NCBI RefSeq assembly: GCF_030586465.1
Contig: NZ_JAUQYP010000001.1
Coordinates: 248,001-312,000 of the forward strand
Length of the DNA: 64,000 bases
Reading direction: 5' to 3'
DNA from: Actinotalea lenta
GTDB taxonomy: Bacteria > Actinomycetota > Actinomycetes > Actinomycetales > Cellulomonadaceae
Shown here: positions 52,468 to 61,027 of the stretch, piece after piece
Numbering within the stretch: the stretch's first letter is position 1
Layout of the letters: the number at the start of each line of letters is the position of its first letter
The notes under the pieces: model-generated
Databases searched by the model: none
Told to the model about the DNA's origin: nothing
Seen by the model: only the letters and a program-made list of their open reading frames with translations
Translations under genes and position numbers: made by a program

Positions 52468-53811
52468 CTAGAATATCCTAGCCCTTATGGACGAGGTAGC
52501 GAACATTACCAGGCCCGCCCCCGCGATGGGGGCATTGATCTTGTAGTTCCACGTACTCTCGCGCTTGCTGGCCGCCCTCCACTGGCTTCGATAGGTTGCT
52601 CGCGCTGCTTTGCGCTCGGCTTTCGACACGCCGTCACGGACACCTTGTCGCCACATAGCTCGTTCCGCACCCCTAGTGAACTTAGCCGCCTTACTCGCAG
52701 CGTTGAGACCCCCAACTCCGCCCACTACACCGGCCACGTCTAGGCCCGCGGCGAGCCAATTTCCTTCGAGTACATCGTGAACCGTCATTGCAAGTGTCCC
52801 CGCCAGGGCGATCCCCGCCGCCGCCTCCTGAATCCCCGGAATTGGGACAATCGCGACGATAGATGCCACAGTTGTTACCGCCGAGACCGCATCCCAGAGC
52901 CCCCACCTCCCGGTGAGGTCGAATGCGTTGATGGGGTCGAGGGGGTAGGTGTAGGTGTTGGGGTTGCCGCCGGTGACGGGGTCGACGGAGGCGAACCTGC
53001 CCAGGGCGGGCAGGTACAGGCGGGCGCCCATCTCGATCGCGGCCAGGGTCCCGGCGTGTTCGTAGAGTTTGTGGTGTTGGCCGACCCAGGCGTCATCGGC
53101 GGTCCCGGTGCGGGTGTCGGGCACGGCGTCATCGGCGCTGGTGGTCCCGATCGCCCCGGTGGCCGGGTCCAGGGGCTGACCGAACGGGTCATACACACTC
53201 AACCCCCCGGTGCGAGCCCCGGTGGCGTCAGAGGTGAACACCACGTCACCGTGGATGTCCGGCCACGCCCAGGACGGCGCCCCGCCCACCGGCACGGTGA
53301 GCTGGACCCCGCCGGCCAGCACGATCAACCGCGCCACCAACGTGTTGGTGGTGGTCAGGACCAGGTCGGGGCTGTCCCCGTCCCCGCTGAACCCATACCG
53401 CACCCCCGCCTCCCCGGTCGCGGCGCGGGCCACCACCCGGCCGGTGGCGTCGCGGGTGTAGGTGACCGTGGTGGTCCCGTCGGTGGTGGACATGTGCCGG
53501 TTGGCCGCATCGAAGCTCAGGGTCTGGTCGGCCAGCGCGATGGTGTTCCCGTGCGCGTCGTAGGCCAGGCGGGCCGGCGCGGCGCCCGAGGTGCTCAGGC
53601 TCGTACCCGTCACCGGGGAAGCACCCGGGTACGGGTTGGTCACGGTCGTGGCGGTCAACCGGTCCGCGGCGTCGTAGCACGAGACCGTGCTCGTGGTCGT
53701 CGAGTCGTGGATGTCGGTGACCTTCGTCCGGTTGCCGTCCAACCCCGCCCCGTTCGCCGGGCAGGCCGACTGCGGGTCGAAGGAGTAGGTCAGGGTGTGG
53801 TGCGGGATCAC
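52468..53811 (-). CDS. Rhs-family protein, C-terminal half with toxin candidate 1
   Basis: A 447-codon frame holding the last part of an Rhs/YD-repeat shell and a variable tip. YD-type repeats are visible ([59 protein letters not shown]). The conserved core end follows ([20 protein letters not shown], then [20 protein letters not shown]). The tip after [13 protein letters not shown] has a hydrophobic pre-toxin-like part ([34 protein letters not shown]), a very basic helix and the end IRARIF. It begins only because a frameshift near 53868 cuts it from its N-terminal part. Full Rhs proteins are several times longer. Confidence 0.75.
   Translation of the reverse strand: MIPHHTLTYSFDPQSACPANGAGLDGNRTKVTDIHDSTTTSTVSCYDAADRLTATTVTNPYPGASPVTGTSLSTSGAAPARLAYDAHGNTIALADQTLSFDAANRHMSTTDGTTTVTYTRDATGRVVARAATGEAGVRYGFSGDGDSPDLVLTTTNTLVARLIVLAGGVQLTVPVGGAPSWAWPDIHGDVVFTSDATGARTGGLSVYDPFGQPLDPATGAIGTTSADDAVPDTRTGTADDAWVGQHHKLYEHAGTLAAIEMGARLYLPALGRFASVDPVTGGNPNTYTYPLDPINAFDLTGRWGLWDAVSAVTTVASIVAIVPIPGIQEAAAGIALAGTLAMTVHDVLEGNWLAAGLDVAGVVGGVGGLNAASKAAKFTRGAERAMWRQGVRDGVSKAERKAARATYRSQWRAASKRESTWNYKINAPIAGAGLVMFATSSIRARIF
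52916..53310 (-). repeat. Rhs core-end segment, longest copy
   Basis: This 395-bp stretch is the reference copy of a segment repeated at 51601-51995, 50357-50545 and 49290-49366, all in the same orientation. Each copy is followed by a different toxin tip. Confidence 0.93.
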
Positions 53812-54434
53812 GGCCTTGACCAGGCGCCCGGCGCCGTCATAGCTGTAGGTCGAGGTGCCGGTGGTGCCCCACCGGTCAAGGTGTCGGTCAGCACCCGACC
53901 CGACTGGGAGCGCACCCCCACGTCACTCACGCTGTCCCCACCCGCCAGAGCAGACGAGAGCCCGCTCAGCGCACCGGCCCCGTCCCGGGACACGGTCGAA
54001 ACAGGCGTGCCGACCGTGGGCGGCGGCGGGGTGCCGGGGGTGGTGCCGATGGTCCCGGCCCACACGTCATCGAACGTCACGGTGATCGGGGTGTTGGACG
54101 CCGACGCCGAGGCGTAGGCCGTGAACCCGACGGTGCCGGTGGTCTGCAACCCGGAGGTGGCATCGGTGGTCTGGACCTGCCAGGTCGAGGGCTCGCCGTC
54201 CCCGACCTTCCACACCTTGGCCCGGATCGTGGTCGGGCTGGTGCCCTCCACCTGGACCCGCACCCGCAACCGGTCCCCACCGGCCACGGTCAACCCCGAC
54301 ACCGTCAGCGACCGGGCCCACCTACACCCCCACACACCCCAAACACCCCCGCCCCACCCCCGCACCCACCCCACCCACCCGCTACGCTCGCCAACGGGCC
54401 ACCCCAACCAGGAATTCTCAACCAGATTCCCCAC
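53808..54434 (-). pseudogene. Upstream Rhs fragment, truncated and frameshifted
   Basis: The frame carries a jelly-roll or laminin-G-like segment found in large secreted proteins (VAGGDRLRVRVQVEGTSPTT, then TGTVGFTAYASASASNTPIT and VTFDDVWAGT). A Pro/Thr linker follows, and then [17 protein letters not shown]. Reading one base over at about 53868 restores Rhs sequence ([20 protein letters not shown]), so a one-base frameshift separates it from the next part. The first 35 or so residues come from a G-rich tract next to the tRNA gene and are not Rhs. The signal peptide and most of the shell are missing, so the gene is broken at both places. Confidence 0.75.
54318..54381. repeat. C-rich/G-rich low-complexity tract at the Rhs truncation point
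   Basis: About 64 bases are almost only C and A on the plus strand, with many runs of three to five C. The minus strand could form G-quadruplexes. It sits exactly where Rhs homology ends, about 60 bases from the tRNA-Lys gene. Confidence 0.7.
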
Positions 54435-54442
54435 GTGACCCC

Positions 54443-54515
54443 GGGCCTCTAGCTCAATCGGCAGAGCAGCGGACTTTTAATCCGCGGGTTGTGGGTTCGA
54501 TCCCCACGGGGCCCA
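54443..54515 (+). tRNA. tRNA-Lys (anticodon TTT)
   Basis: A 73-base cloverleaf without encoded CCA. The acceptor stem is GGGCCTC with GGGGCCC plus discriminator A, with one G-T pair. The D arm contains AGCTCAATCGGCAGAGC. The anticodon stem GCGGA/TCCGC flanks loop CTTTTAA with anticodon TTT. The T stem is GTGGG-TTCGATC-CCCAC. All conserved positions fit. Its 3' end is partly copied at 55923-55935, which suggests use as an integration site. Confidence 0.96.
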
Positions 54516-54516
54516 C

Positions 54517-54863
54517 TCTGAACTGCGGAAACGCTCGGTTCGAGACCTGCCGCGCCGCGGGTCCCTTACGAAGACCCTTATAGGCGCACTCCCTTCCGGC
54601 AGTCGCGATGCGGTCGCCGAGGGCGTTGAGGTCGGCGGCGGACCGGGCGGCCTGCGTGGCGGCGTGCTCGCGTCCGGTCGCAGGGTCCGGACGGCGACTC
54701 GGTCGCTCATCCTCCTGCCCGAGTGCATCAGCTGCTCACGGCACGTCGAGGCAGTGGACGATGACGGCGCATGTCCGGGTCGCAGCGTTGCCGCGGTCGC
54801 TCAACCGGAGCCCGGTCGATGCCGATGCATGGCTGGTAGCACTCGTTGATCCGAGGGGATGTC
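54517..54863. other. Non-coding stretch after tRNA-Lys
   Basis: About 350 bases with no convincing gene. A minus-strand frame here overlaps the tRNA and is Arg/Pro-rich, so it is not accepted. The promoter of the downstream lipoprotein gene should lie near its end, but I cannot point to it. Confidence 0.4.
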
Positions 54864-55616
54864 ATGCGTCTGGGGCCGGTGCTTGCTGTCGCTGTGCTGG
54901 TGATGCTCGGAACTGCCGGGTGCGGAGCGGAGACGGAAGCCGCACTGATGCCTGACGTGACGGGAGACCAACTCGACGCAGCACGGGCCTCTATCAAGGA
55001 CGCGGGCTTCACCGACGACGTCGACGTCGACGGTGGCGGTCTGCTCGGCGTGGTCGTTGAGTCGAACTGGCAGGTGTGCGACCAGTCCCCGGCTGCTGGT
55101 GAGCAGATCACCGGGACACCTCGGCTCACGGTCGATCGCAGCTGCGACGGAGAGACTGAGGAGGAGCCAGCCCCAGCGACGGAGTCCCCAGCACCCGAAG
55201 CGGAGCCGACGCCCTCGGAACCGAGCGTAATCACTGCAGCGACCGATCCGTCGTTCGCCGCGATCCTCGCCGACACCGACTACTGCAGCGACGCGATCGC
55301 CACGTTCGCTTCCCAGCACGAGGGAGCGACGATCGACTTCGACGGAAGCGTCGTTGCGATGAACAACCACGATGGGGCGGCCACGCGATACGACATCCTC
55401 GTCGCCGCAGGCGACTTCAACGAGTCGTCTCAGCCCGGGCCCGCGTTCCAGTTCAACGACGTGAACACCACGTTCGATCTCCACTGGACCAACGACAGCT
55501 CGACGAGCACTGTCGGGGTCGGCGACAACCTGCACATCGTCGCCACAGTCGATGGGTTCGACGCGAACCACGGCTGCCTGTTCACGATCGATCCGGTCGA
55601 GACATCGTTCCGGTAG
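54864..55616 (+). CDS. PASTA/DUF4839 lipoprotein
   Basis: A secreted, lipid-anchored protein of 250 residues. The signal ends in the lipobox LGTAGC. Residues 30-90 form one PASTA-like domain (MPDVTGDQLDAARASIKDAG, QSPAAGEQITGTPRLTVDRS). A Glu/Pro-rich linker follows. The last 120 residues match DUF4839 (TDYCSDAIATFASQHEGATI, FNDVNTTFDLHW, NLHIVATVDGFD). The domains suggest wall contact, but the role is unknown. ATG 54864 has GAGGGG 5 bases upstream. GC content is lower than the surrounding genome, and the gene lies between the tRNA and a copy of the tRNA 3' end, so it may be acquired. Confidence 0.82.
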   Translation: MRLGPVLAVAVLVMLGTAGCGAETEAALMPDVTGDQLDAARASIKDAGFTDDVDVDGGGLLGVVVESNWQVCDQSPAAGEQITGTPRLTVDRSCDGETEEEPAPATESPAPEAEPTPSEPSVITAATDPSFAAILADTDYCSDAIATFASQHEGATIDFDGSVVAMNNHDGAATRYDILVAAGDFNESSQPGPAFQFNDVNTTFDLHWTNDSSTSTVGVGDNLHIVATVDGFDANHGCLFTIDPVETSFR

Positions 55617-55695
55617 CCGTGACGGCAGGGCTCGTGCACATGCTGTCTCGCCCCGGGTCTGACGGAGGCTCTCAAGCCCCGAGAGGATGAGAGTC

Positions 55696-56039
55696 ATGGT
55701 GGCACCGAGGAAGTATCCCGAGGAGCTTCGGGAGCGGGCGATCCGGCTTGCGAGACCCAGCCCTTGGACACCTGGTACTCCCGGGCGACCTCAGCCTGGG
55801 ACCGGCCCTCGAGGACCACCGCCGTAACGATCAACCTGATCTTGGACACGCCCCAGGCTGATGCCACCCACGACGTTTCCTATGTCCTGAGAGATGCGTT
55901 TCCTATGTCCTGAAGGAGCACACCACGGGGCCCACGTTTACGCTGTAAGGCTCCGACCGACGCTGGACGCTCCAGCTTCGGCTGATCCTTGACAGTGTTC
56001 CGGTTGATGGTTGACACCGGTTCCGGCTGATCCTTCACA
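55696..56039. mobile_element. Cluster of transposon scraps
   Basis: Three pieces lie end to end. At 55696-55755 (plus) are the first 20 codons of an IS3-type OrfA, MVAPRKYPEELRERAIRLAR. At 55757-55849 (minus) is the start of an IS481-type transposase (SKIRLIVTAVVLEGRSQAEV, then AREYQVSKGW). A 17-base direct repeat, CGTTTCCTATGTCCTGA, follows at 55874 and 55897, like that element's end. At 55977-56039 are three imperfect copies of TTCCGGYTGATSSTTSACA with about 22-base period, resembling the multi-repeat end of an IS21-like element. None is functional. Confidence 0.7.
55923..55935. repeat. 13-bp copy of the tRNA-Lys 3' end (possible att site)
   Basis: CCACGGGGCCCAC here equals 54504-54516, the last 12 bases of tRNA-Lys plus one. 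Direct repeats of a tRNA 3' end usually mark the far border of an integrated element. The interval of about 1.4 kb contains the DUF4839 lipoprotein and transposon scraps but no integrase, so the element would be a remnant. Confidence 0.5.
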
Positions 56040-56135
56040 CCCGTCGTTCGAGCCGTGCCCGCGCCTCTCGCTGCCCTGGGCCGGTCGCAGGTTCTCTCGC
56101 CCGCCGTTACAAAGGAAGGCACGGGAGGTGGTCGG

Positions 56136-56678
56136 ATGGCCTCGAGGCGGCACGGCGACTACTGGCAGCACGTCCTCGACCTCGTGTTCCTGATCGGGGT
56201 CACGTTCAAGGCGATCGACGGACTCGGCGAGATCCTCATCGGCATCCCCCTGTTGTTCATCACCCCGGCCGGCGTCACCAACGCTGTGCACCACCTCACC
56301 GCGCGGGAGCTCGCGGAGGACCCGCACGACCTCATCGCGAACCTGCTCGTCCACGGCGTGAACCACCTCGCAGGCTCCGACCTGCGACTGCTCGGGATCT
56401 ACTTCCTCGTCCACGGCATCGTGAAGGCGGCGATCGTGATCGCGATCATCATCGGCGCGATCCGGGTCTACCCATGGGCGATCGGGGCCCTCACGGCGCT
56501 CACGATCTTCCAGATCGTCGAGCTCGCGCTCCACCCGACGATCAGCGTCGCGCTCCTCACCGTGCTCGACATCATCATCATCGCCCTGACCTGGCGCGAG
56601 TGGCGCGAGCACCGCAGCCTGCGCGACACCGCCCGCGAGACCTGGCGCTGGCTGCGACCCGCCCCCGCCCGATCGTGA
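56136..56678 (+). CDS. DUF2127 membrane protein
   Basis: A 180-residue membrane protein with four helices. The family pattern is clear: VLDLVFLIGVTFKAIDGLGE, IGIPLLFITPAGV, DLRLLGIYFLVHGIVKAAIV and TIFQIVELALHPTISVALLT, ending with DIIIIALTWREW. Function is unknown. ATG 56136 has GGGAGG 8 bases upstream. It is the first regular gene after the transposon scraps and converges on the MFS-patatin gene. Confidence 0.88.
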   Translation: MASRRHGDYWQHVLDLVFLIGVTFKAIDGLGEILIGIPLLFITPAGVTNAVHHLTARELAEDPHDLIANLLVHGVNHLAGSDLRLLGIYFLVHGIVKAAIVIAIIIGAIRVYPWAIGALTALTIFQIVELALHPTISVALLTVLDIIIIALTWREWREHRSLRDTARETWRWLRPAPARS

Positions 56679-56802
56679 CCCGTGGCGCCGCTCCGGTGAC
56701 TGTCACCCGTGACCGCAGCACGAGGCCGGCGCGCTTCCGGGCCCCCGGATGGTGAGCTCGCCAGGAGAACCGCGTGCCGCAGGGCGGCCGGCTGTCCCCG
56801 CG

Positions 56803-59800
56803 TCAGCCGACCAGCGCCGACTCGGATCCCCCCGGTGCCGCCCCGGCCCGACGCGCCGACTCGACGTCCCCCAGGGCGTCACCCGCCTGCTCGAGCAGCG
56901 CCCGGGCTGCCACCCGTCCCGCCTCGACCATGCGGTCGAACTGATGGAACTCGAGGAGCCCGGTCCCCACCGAGGACGGCGCGACCACCCAGGCGCCACA
57001 CCGACGGGCTGCGTCGATGGCTCCGCCGCTGCCGATCGTCATCGTGCGAAGCAGCGTGTCGCCCAGCGACGGAACCTTGGGGCGCCCCGGCCGACGCTGG
57101 CCCGACCCCCCCGTGCCGATGGAGACGGCCACGACCGGCCCCTCGTCCCGCTCGACGAGCAGGTCGGCCGGAAGGTTGTCGAGCACGCTGCCGTCGACGA
57201 GGAGCCTGCCGTCTTCCTGAGGCAGCGGCGGGAACAGCACGGGCAGCCGCGACGATGCGAGCACCGCGTCCACCAGGCCACCCCGCTCGTGGACCTGGCG
57301 CACGCGGCTCGTGAGGTCCACGCTGACCACCCGGAGCTGGCGGGACAGGCCCTCGAACACGGCCGTCTCCCCGAGACCACGAATCAGGCCTTGACGTGCC
57401 CGGATGCCCTTGGCAAGCGCATGGACGGGCGCCGCCCAGTCGCTGAACGGGTTGCGACGGACGAACTCCGCGTAGCAGACCTCCTCGAACGCCTCACCAC
57501 CGCCGCTCGTCGCGTAGGCCGCGGCGACCACCGCGCCCATGCTGGTGCCTGCGAGTCGATCGATCCGCAGCCCCGAGTCCTCGAGCTCGCGGAGCACACC
57601 GATGGACGCGAAGGCCCTGGCGGCTCCCCCGGCGAGGACGACGCCGAGCGAGCGACCGCACAGCCGGTCGGCGAGAGCGCGCACGTCCGCGGTGACGTCG
57701 CCCTCGGCCACGGTCACCTGCCACGCGTCCGTCGCTGCCCCCCAGGCCGCGCGACGTTCGGGCGGCGGGGCGGGCCCGACGAGGACGACCTCGGGGCGCC
57801 GGGAAGGCACGCTGGCCGCCGAGACCTCCGGGACCTCGGCATCCGACCGGGCGACGAGCACGACGGTGTCGGCCTGGCGCACGCAGAAGTCCTGCCAGGC
57901 GCGGTCCCCTGCACCGTGACCCTCGACGCCGCCTGCGACGAGGATCACCCGGTCGTGCTCCAGCTCGGCGCGCGCCAGCCCGTCCGGGTCGACGCGTCCC
58001 GGAGCGACTGCGTCCAGATGAGCCGCCATCCGCGCCGTCAGTGCGGAGGCGACCTCGTCGACCGGAGCACCCCGGTGCGCCGCGACCACGGAGACGACGG
58101 AGGGCCGCTCGGGCGGCGGCGCCGACGGCGGCGCCGCGGTCCGCAGCCGCTCGGCCATCTGGCCGAGGAGGAAGCGTGAGGCATGCGCGTCGGACTCCAG
58201 GACGGCCTCGAGCGCGGCGCGGGGCAGTTCCAGCACGGTCGCGTCGCGACGCGCGCGGACGGTGGCCGAACGCGGCTCGCCGGTGAGCAGCGCCAGCTCG
58301 CCCAGGACCGCTCCGGGTCCGAGCTCGCGGACCCGCCGACCGTCGATGAACACCTCGAGCCTGCCGCGACGGACGACGAAGGCCGACGCAGCGGGGTCGC
58401 CCTGTCGGACCAGGTCCTGGCCCGCCGCGACCTCGACGAGACGACTGGCGTCCTCGACGCGACGACGGGCTGCTTCCGGCAGGGCGGCAAGCAGGGGCAC
58501 GTCCCCCACGTCGGTCGACATCGCGGAGACAGGGCGGGCCGCCGCCCAGTCCGGCGGCGGGGTCGGGCCGAACACCTTGGGCGGCCGGGAGTCCCCGGGC
58601 TCCTCGGACTCGGCCGAGGAGCGGATCCGGCCCAACGGGATCGCCACGAGCGCCACCACGAGGAACGCGACGATCGACAGGACCCATCCCTGTCGGAAGG
58701 CCGCCACCGCGGTCTGCGGGGTCAGGTTCCCGAGGACCACCACCAGGACGGCGATCCCCAGGACACCGCCGAGCTGGCGGGCGCTCGAGTTGACCGCTGA
58801 CGCCGTCGCGTACCGCCCACCGGGCACCGCAGCGAGCGACGCGCTGCCCAGCAGCGGCAGGGTGGCGCCGACGCCGATGCCGCTGAGGATCTGCCCAGGC
58901 ATCCACTCGGACCAGAAGGCAGGTTCGAGGCCCACCTGCTGGTGGTACCAGAGGTACGCGCAGGCCCAGACGACGGCGCCAGGCACGACGAACCAGCGGT
59001 AGCCGAACCGTTCCGCGAGGGGTCCGAGCCGGGAGGCGACGATGGCCGCCACCACGGCCCCGGGGACCAGGGCGAGACCGGCGTGCAGCACGTCGTAGCC
59101 CCAGACGTACTGGAGCCAGAGGATGTTGGTCAGCAGGTAGGCGTAGAAGCCGAAGCCTGCGATCACGGTCGCCACCGAGCCGATGTCGAACGACCGCAGC
59201 CGCAGCAGCGTGGGGTCGATGAGCGGGGACCGGTGGCGTCGCGAGCTGAGCACGAAGCCGGCGAAGAGCACAGCGGCCACCGCGAAGCTCGCGAGGGTCT
59301 CGGCACTGAGCCATCCCCAGTCCGAGCCCTTGACGATGCCGAGGTTGAGCAACGCCAGCGACGCAGCCAGGGTCGCTGCTCCGGCGAGGTCGGGGACCGT
59401 CCGGCGCCCCGGGGCCCGGCTCTCGACGAGCTGGCGACGAGCCGACCACAGGGCGGCCAACCCGAAGGGCAGGTTCACCAGGAACGCCCAGCGCCAGCCA
59501 CCGAGCTCGGTGAGGGCACCACCGATCGGCGGCCCGAGGCCCGCGGCGACCGCCGCCGACGCCCCCCACAGACCGATCGCATGCGCCCGCCGCTCACCGG
59601 GGAAGGCCGCGATGACGAGCGCGAGCGACGCGGGCACGAGGGCCGCCGCACCGAGCGCCTGCACCACCCGGAACGCGACGAGGAGATCCACCGTCGGCGC
59701 CGCGCCGCACAGTGCGGAGCCGAGGGTGAACACGGCGACCCCGCCGATGAAGGAGCGTCGGCGCCCGATCAGGTCGGTGAGCCGACCGAAGACGATGAGG

Positions 59801-60108
59801 AATGCGGCGAACACGATGTTGTAGGCGTTGAGGACCCACGACAGCCCGCCGATCGACACCGTGGGGAAGGACTCGCGGATCGAGGGAAAGGCGACGTTGA
59901 CGACGGTGGCGTCGAGGAAGGCCAGGAAGGCCCCGAAGCACGCCACCAGGAGCACACGACCCGGCGGGATCCGCGCGGAAGAGCCGCCCGTCGCTTGAGC
60001 TCGTCCTCGAAGCACGCTCGGGACGGTATCGGTCCGCACGGTCGACCGCGCGTCGAGCGGAGCTCTCGAGGCACCACTCACCGGTGGGCGGTCTCGGCGC
60101 GGCCTCAT
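56803..60108 (-). CDS. MFS transporter - cyclic-nucleotide-binding - patatin phospholipase fusion
   Basis: One chain of 1101 residues. Residues 40-490 are a 14-helix MFS transporter (FLAFLDATVVNVAFPSIRES, GRLTDLIGRRRSFIGG, FRVVQALGAAALVPASLALV). Residues 530-660 are a cNMP-binding domain with the phosphate cassette GAVLGELALLTGEPRSATVR. Residues 815-1070 are a patatin domain: oxyanion loop AGGAARAFASIGVL, nucleophile elbow AGTSMGAVVAA (Ser near 855) and DGS with Asp near 970, where DGG or DGA is usual. The cNMP-patatin half resembles NTE-type phospholipases. As I recall, mycobacteria have proteins of the same architecture (Rv3239c, Rv3728). The ATG at 60108 overlaps the MBL gene stop. A longer frame reaching 60309 lies inside that gene. 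Confidence 0.9.
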   Translation of the reverse strand: MRPRRDRPPVSGASRAPLDARSTVRTDTVPSVLRGRAQATGGSSARIPPGRVLLVACFGAFLAFLDATVVNVAFPSIRESFPTVSIGGLSWVLNAYNIVFAAFLIVFGRLTDLIGRRRSFIGGVAVFTLGSALCGAAPTVDLLVAFRVVQALGAAALVPASLALVIAAFPGERRAHAIGLWGASAAVAAGLGPPIGGALTELGGWRWAFLVNLPFGLAALWSARRQLVESRAPGRRTVPDLAGAATLAASLALLNLGIVKGSDWGWLSAETLASFAVAAVLFAGFVLSSRRHRSPLIDPTLLRLRSFDIGSVATVIAGFGFYAYLLTNILWLQYVWGYDVLHAGLALVPGAVVAAIVASRLGPLAERFGYRWFVVPGAVVWACAYLWYHQQVGLEPAFWSEWMPGQILSGIGVGATLPLLGSASLAAVPGGRYATASAVNSSARQLGGVLGIAVLVVVLGNLTPQTAVAAFRQGWVLSIVAFLVVALVAIPLGRIRSSAESEEPGDSRPPKVFGPTPPPDWAAARPVSAMSTDVGDVPLLAALPEAARRRVEDASRLVEVAAGQDLVRQGDPAASAFVVRRGRLEVFIDGRRVRELGPGAVLGELALLTGEPRSATVRARRDATVLELPRAALEAVLESDAHASRFLLGQMAERLRTAAPPSAPPPERPSVVSVVAAHRGAPVDEVASALTARMAAHLDAVAPGRVDPDGLARAELEHDRVILVAGGVEGHGAGDRAWQDFCVRQADTVVLVARSDAEVPEVSAASVPSRRPEVVLVGPAPPPERRAAWGAATDAWQVTVAEGDVTADVRALADRLCGRSLGVVLAGGAARAFASIGVLRELEDSGLRIDRLAGTSMGAVVAAAYATSGGGEAFEEVCYAEFVRRNPFSDWAAPVHALAKGIRARQGLIRGLGETAVFEGLSRQLRVVSVDLTSRVRQVHERGGLVDAVLASSRLPVLFPPLPQEDGRLLVDGSVLDNLPADLLVERDEGPVVAVSIGTGGSGQRRPGRPKVPSLGDTLLRTMTIGSGGAIDAARRCGAWVVAPSSVGTGLLEFHQFDRMVEAGRVAARALLEQAGDALGDVESARRAGAAPGGSESALVG

Positions 60109-60914
60109 ACCTCGAGCTCGAGACCCTCGTGGGCTGTGACGACCTCGAGGTCGGTCGGCACGGCGGCGGCCATCGTGTCGAGCTCGTCGTCGCCTCGCGC
60201 GGGGCTGTGATGGAAGAGGACGACCTTGCCCGCACCGACGCGCTCGGCGAGGTGGACGGCGTCGTCGACCGTCGCGTGCCCGTAGTCCCGCGCCCTCGGC
60301 CGCTCCCACTCGAGGAACTGGGCGTCGTGGACCAGGACCTCGACCCCGTCCAGTACGGCGAGCAGCCGGTCGGAGACTGCGACGGCAGGAGCGTGGTCCG
60401 GGACGTAGGCGACGCGTCGGCCGGCCTCCTCGACGACGAACCCGTAGGTGCGCCCACCCTTGTGCTCGACGTCGACCGCGGTGATCCCGAACCCGTCGAT
60501 GACCTCGGTGCCCGGCTCCATGACGTCGAGACGCCAGTCGCCGAGGAGTCCGTCGGGGGTGATCGGGAATCCCGGCGGGGACATCAGCTGCGCCAACAGC
60601 TCGTAGCCGGACCGGCCGTCCTGGGCAGGGAGGACGAGCCGCACCTCGGCATCCGGCCGGTCACCGGCGGCGAAGAAGGGCAGTCCCTGCACGTGGTCCC
60701 AGTGGAGGTGACTCACCATGATCGTGCCGCGGAACGCAGCACCACCAAGCATCGGGGTGAGGGAGCGCAGCCCGGTGCCGGCGTCGAGGACGAGCACCGG
60801 GGTCGTCCCACCTGCCGCGGTGACCGCGACGCACGACGTGTGGCCGCCGTACCGGACGAAGCCCGCTCCGGGCGCGCACGTGCTGCCCCGCACCCCGAGG
60901 AACGTCAGCCTCAC
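60105..60914 (-). CDS. MBL-fold metallohydrolase
   Basis: A 269-residue metallo-beta-lactamase-fold enzyme. The first strand is RLTFLGVRGSTCAPG. The metal motif is SHLHWDHVQGLPFF (HxHxDH), followed by VLVHDAQFLEWE, DYGHATVDDAV and VLFHHSPARGDDELD, which supply further ligands. This layout is close to class II cyclic-nucleotide phosphodiesterase-like and TaR3-like hydrolases; the substrate is unknown. GTG 60914 has GGGAGG 5 bases upstream. Its stop overlaps the start of the MFS-cNMP-patatin gene, and the gene is divergent from a nucleotide cyclase, so a role in clearing a cyclic nucleotide is plausible. Confidence 0.88.
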   Translation of the reverse strand: MRLTFLGVRGSTCAPGAGFVRYGGHTSCVAVTAAGGTTPVLVLDAGTGLRSLTPMLGGAAFRGTIMVSHLHWDHVQGLPFFAAGDRPDAEVRLVLPAQDGRSGYELLAQLMSPPGFPITPDGLLGDWRLDVMEPGTEVIDGFGITAVDVEHKGGRTYGFVVEEAGRRVAYVPDHAPAVAVSDRLLAVLDGVEVLVHDAQFLEWERPRARDYGHATVDDAVHLAERVGAGKVVLFHHSPARGDDELDTMAAAVPTDLEVVTAHEGLELEV

Positions 60915-61027
60915 TGCCACCTCCCAAGCCGAACGCCGGCCGGGGCACAGATCCTTTTGACCCGGTAAAACGTGTGGAATCATACCGTCTTGCGGCAATT
61001 GTCGACCGACCGGATCGGAGGGCGCGG

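Noticed and set aside
47800-53310. CRISPR-like array in the Rhs region
   Set aside because: The repeats are coding Rhs core ends of unequal length (77-395 bp) with gene-sized intervals; no short regular repeat-spacer pattern is present.
54477-54728. Minus-strand open frame of 83 codons overlapping tRNA-Lys
   Set aside because: It includes the reverse strand of the tRNA and has Pro/Arg-rich shadow composition.
60109-60309. N-terminal extension of the MFS-cNMP-patatin frame
   Set aside because: It lies wholly inside the MBL gene in another frame and is Arg-rich; ATG 60108 gives an ATGA overlap.
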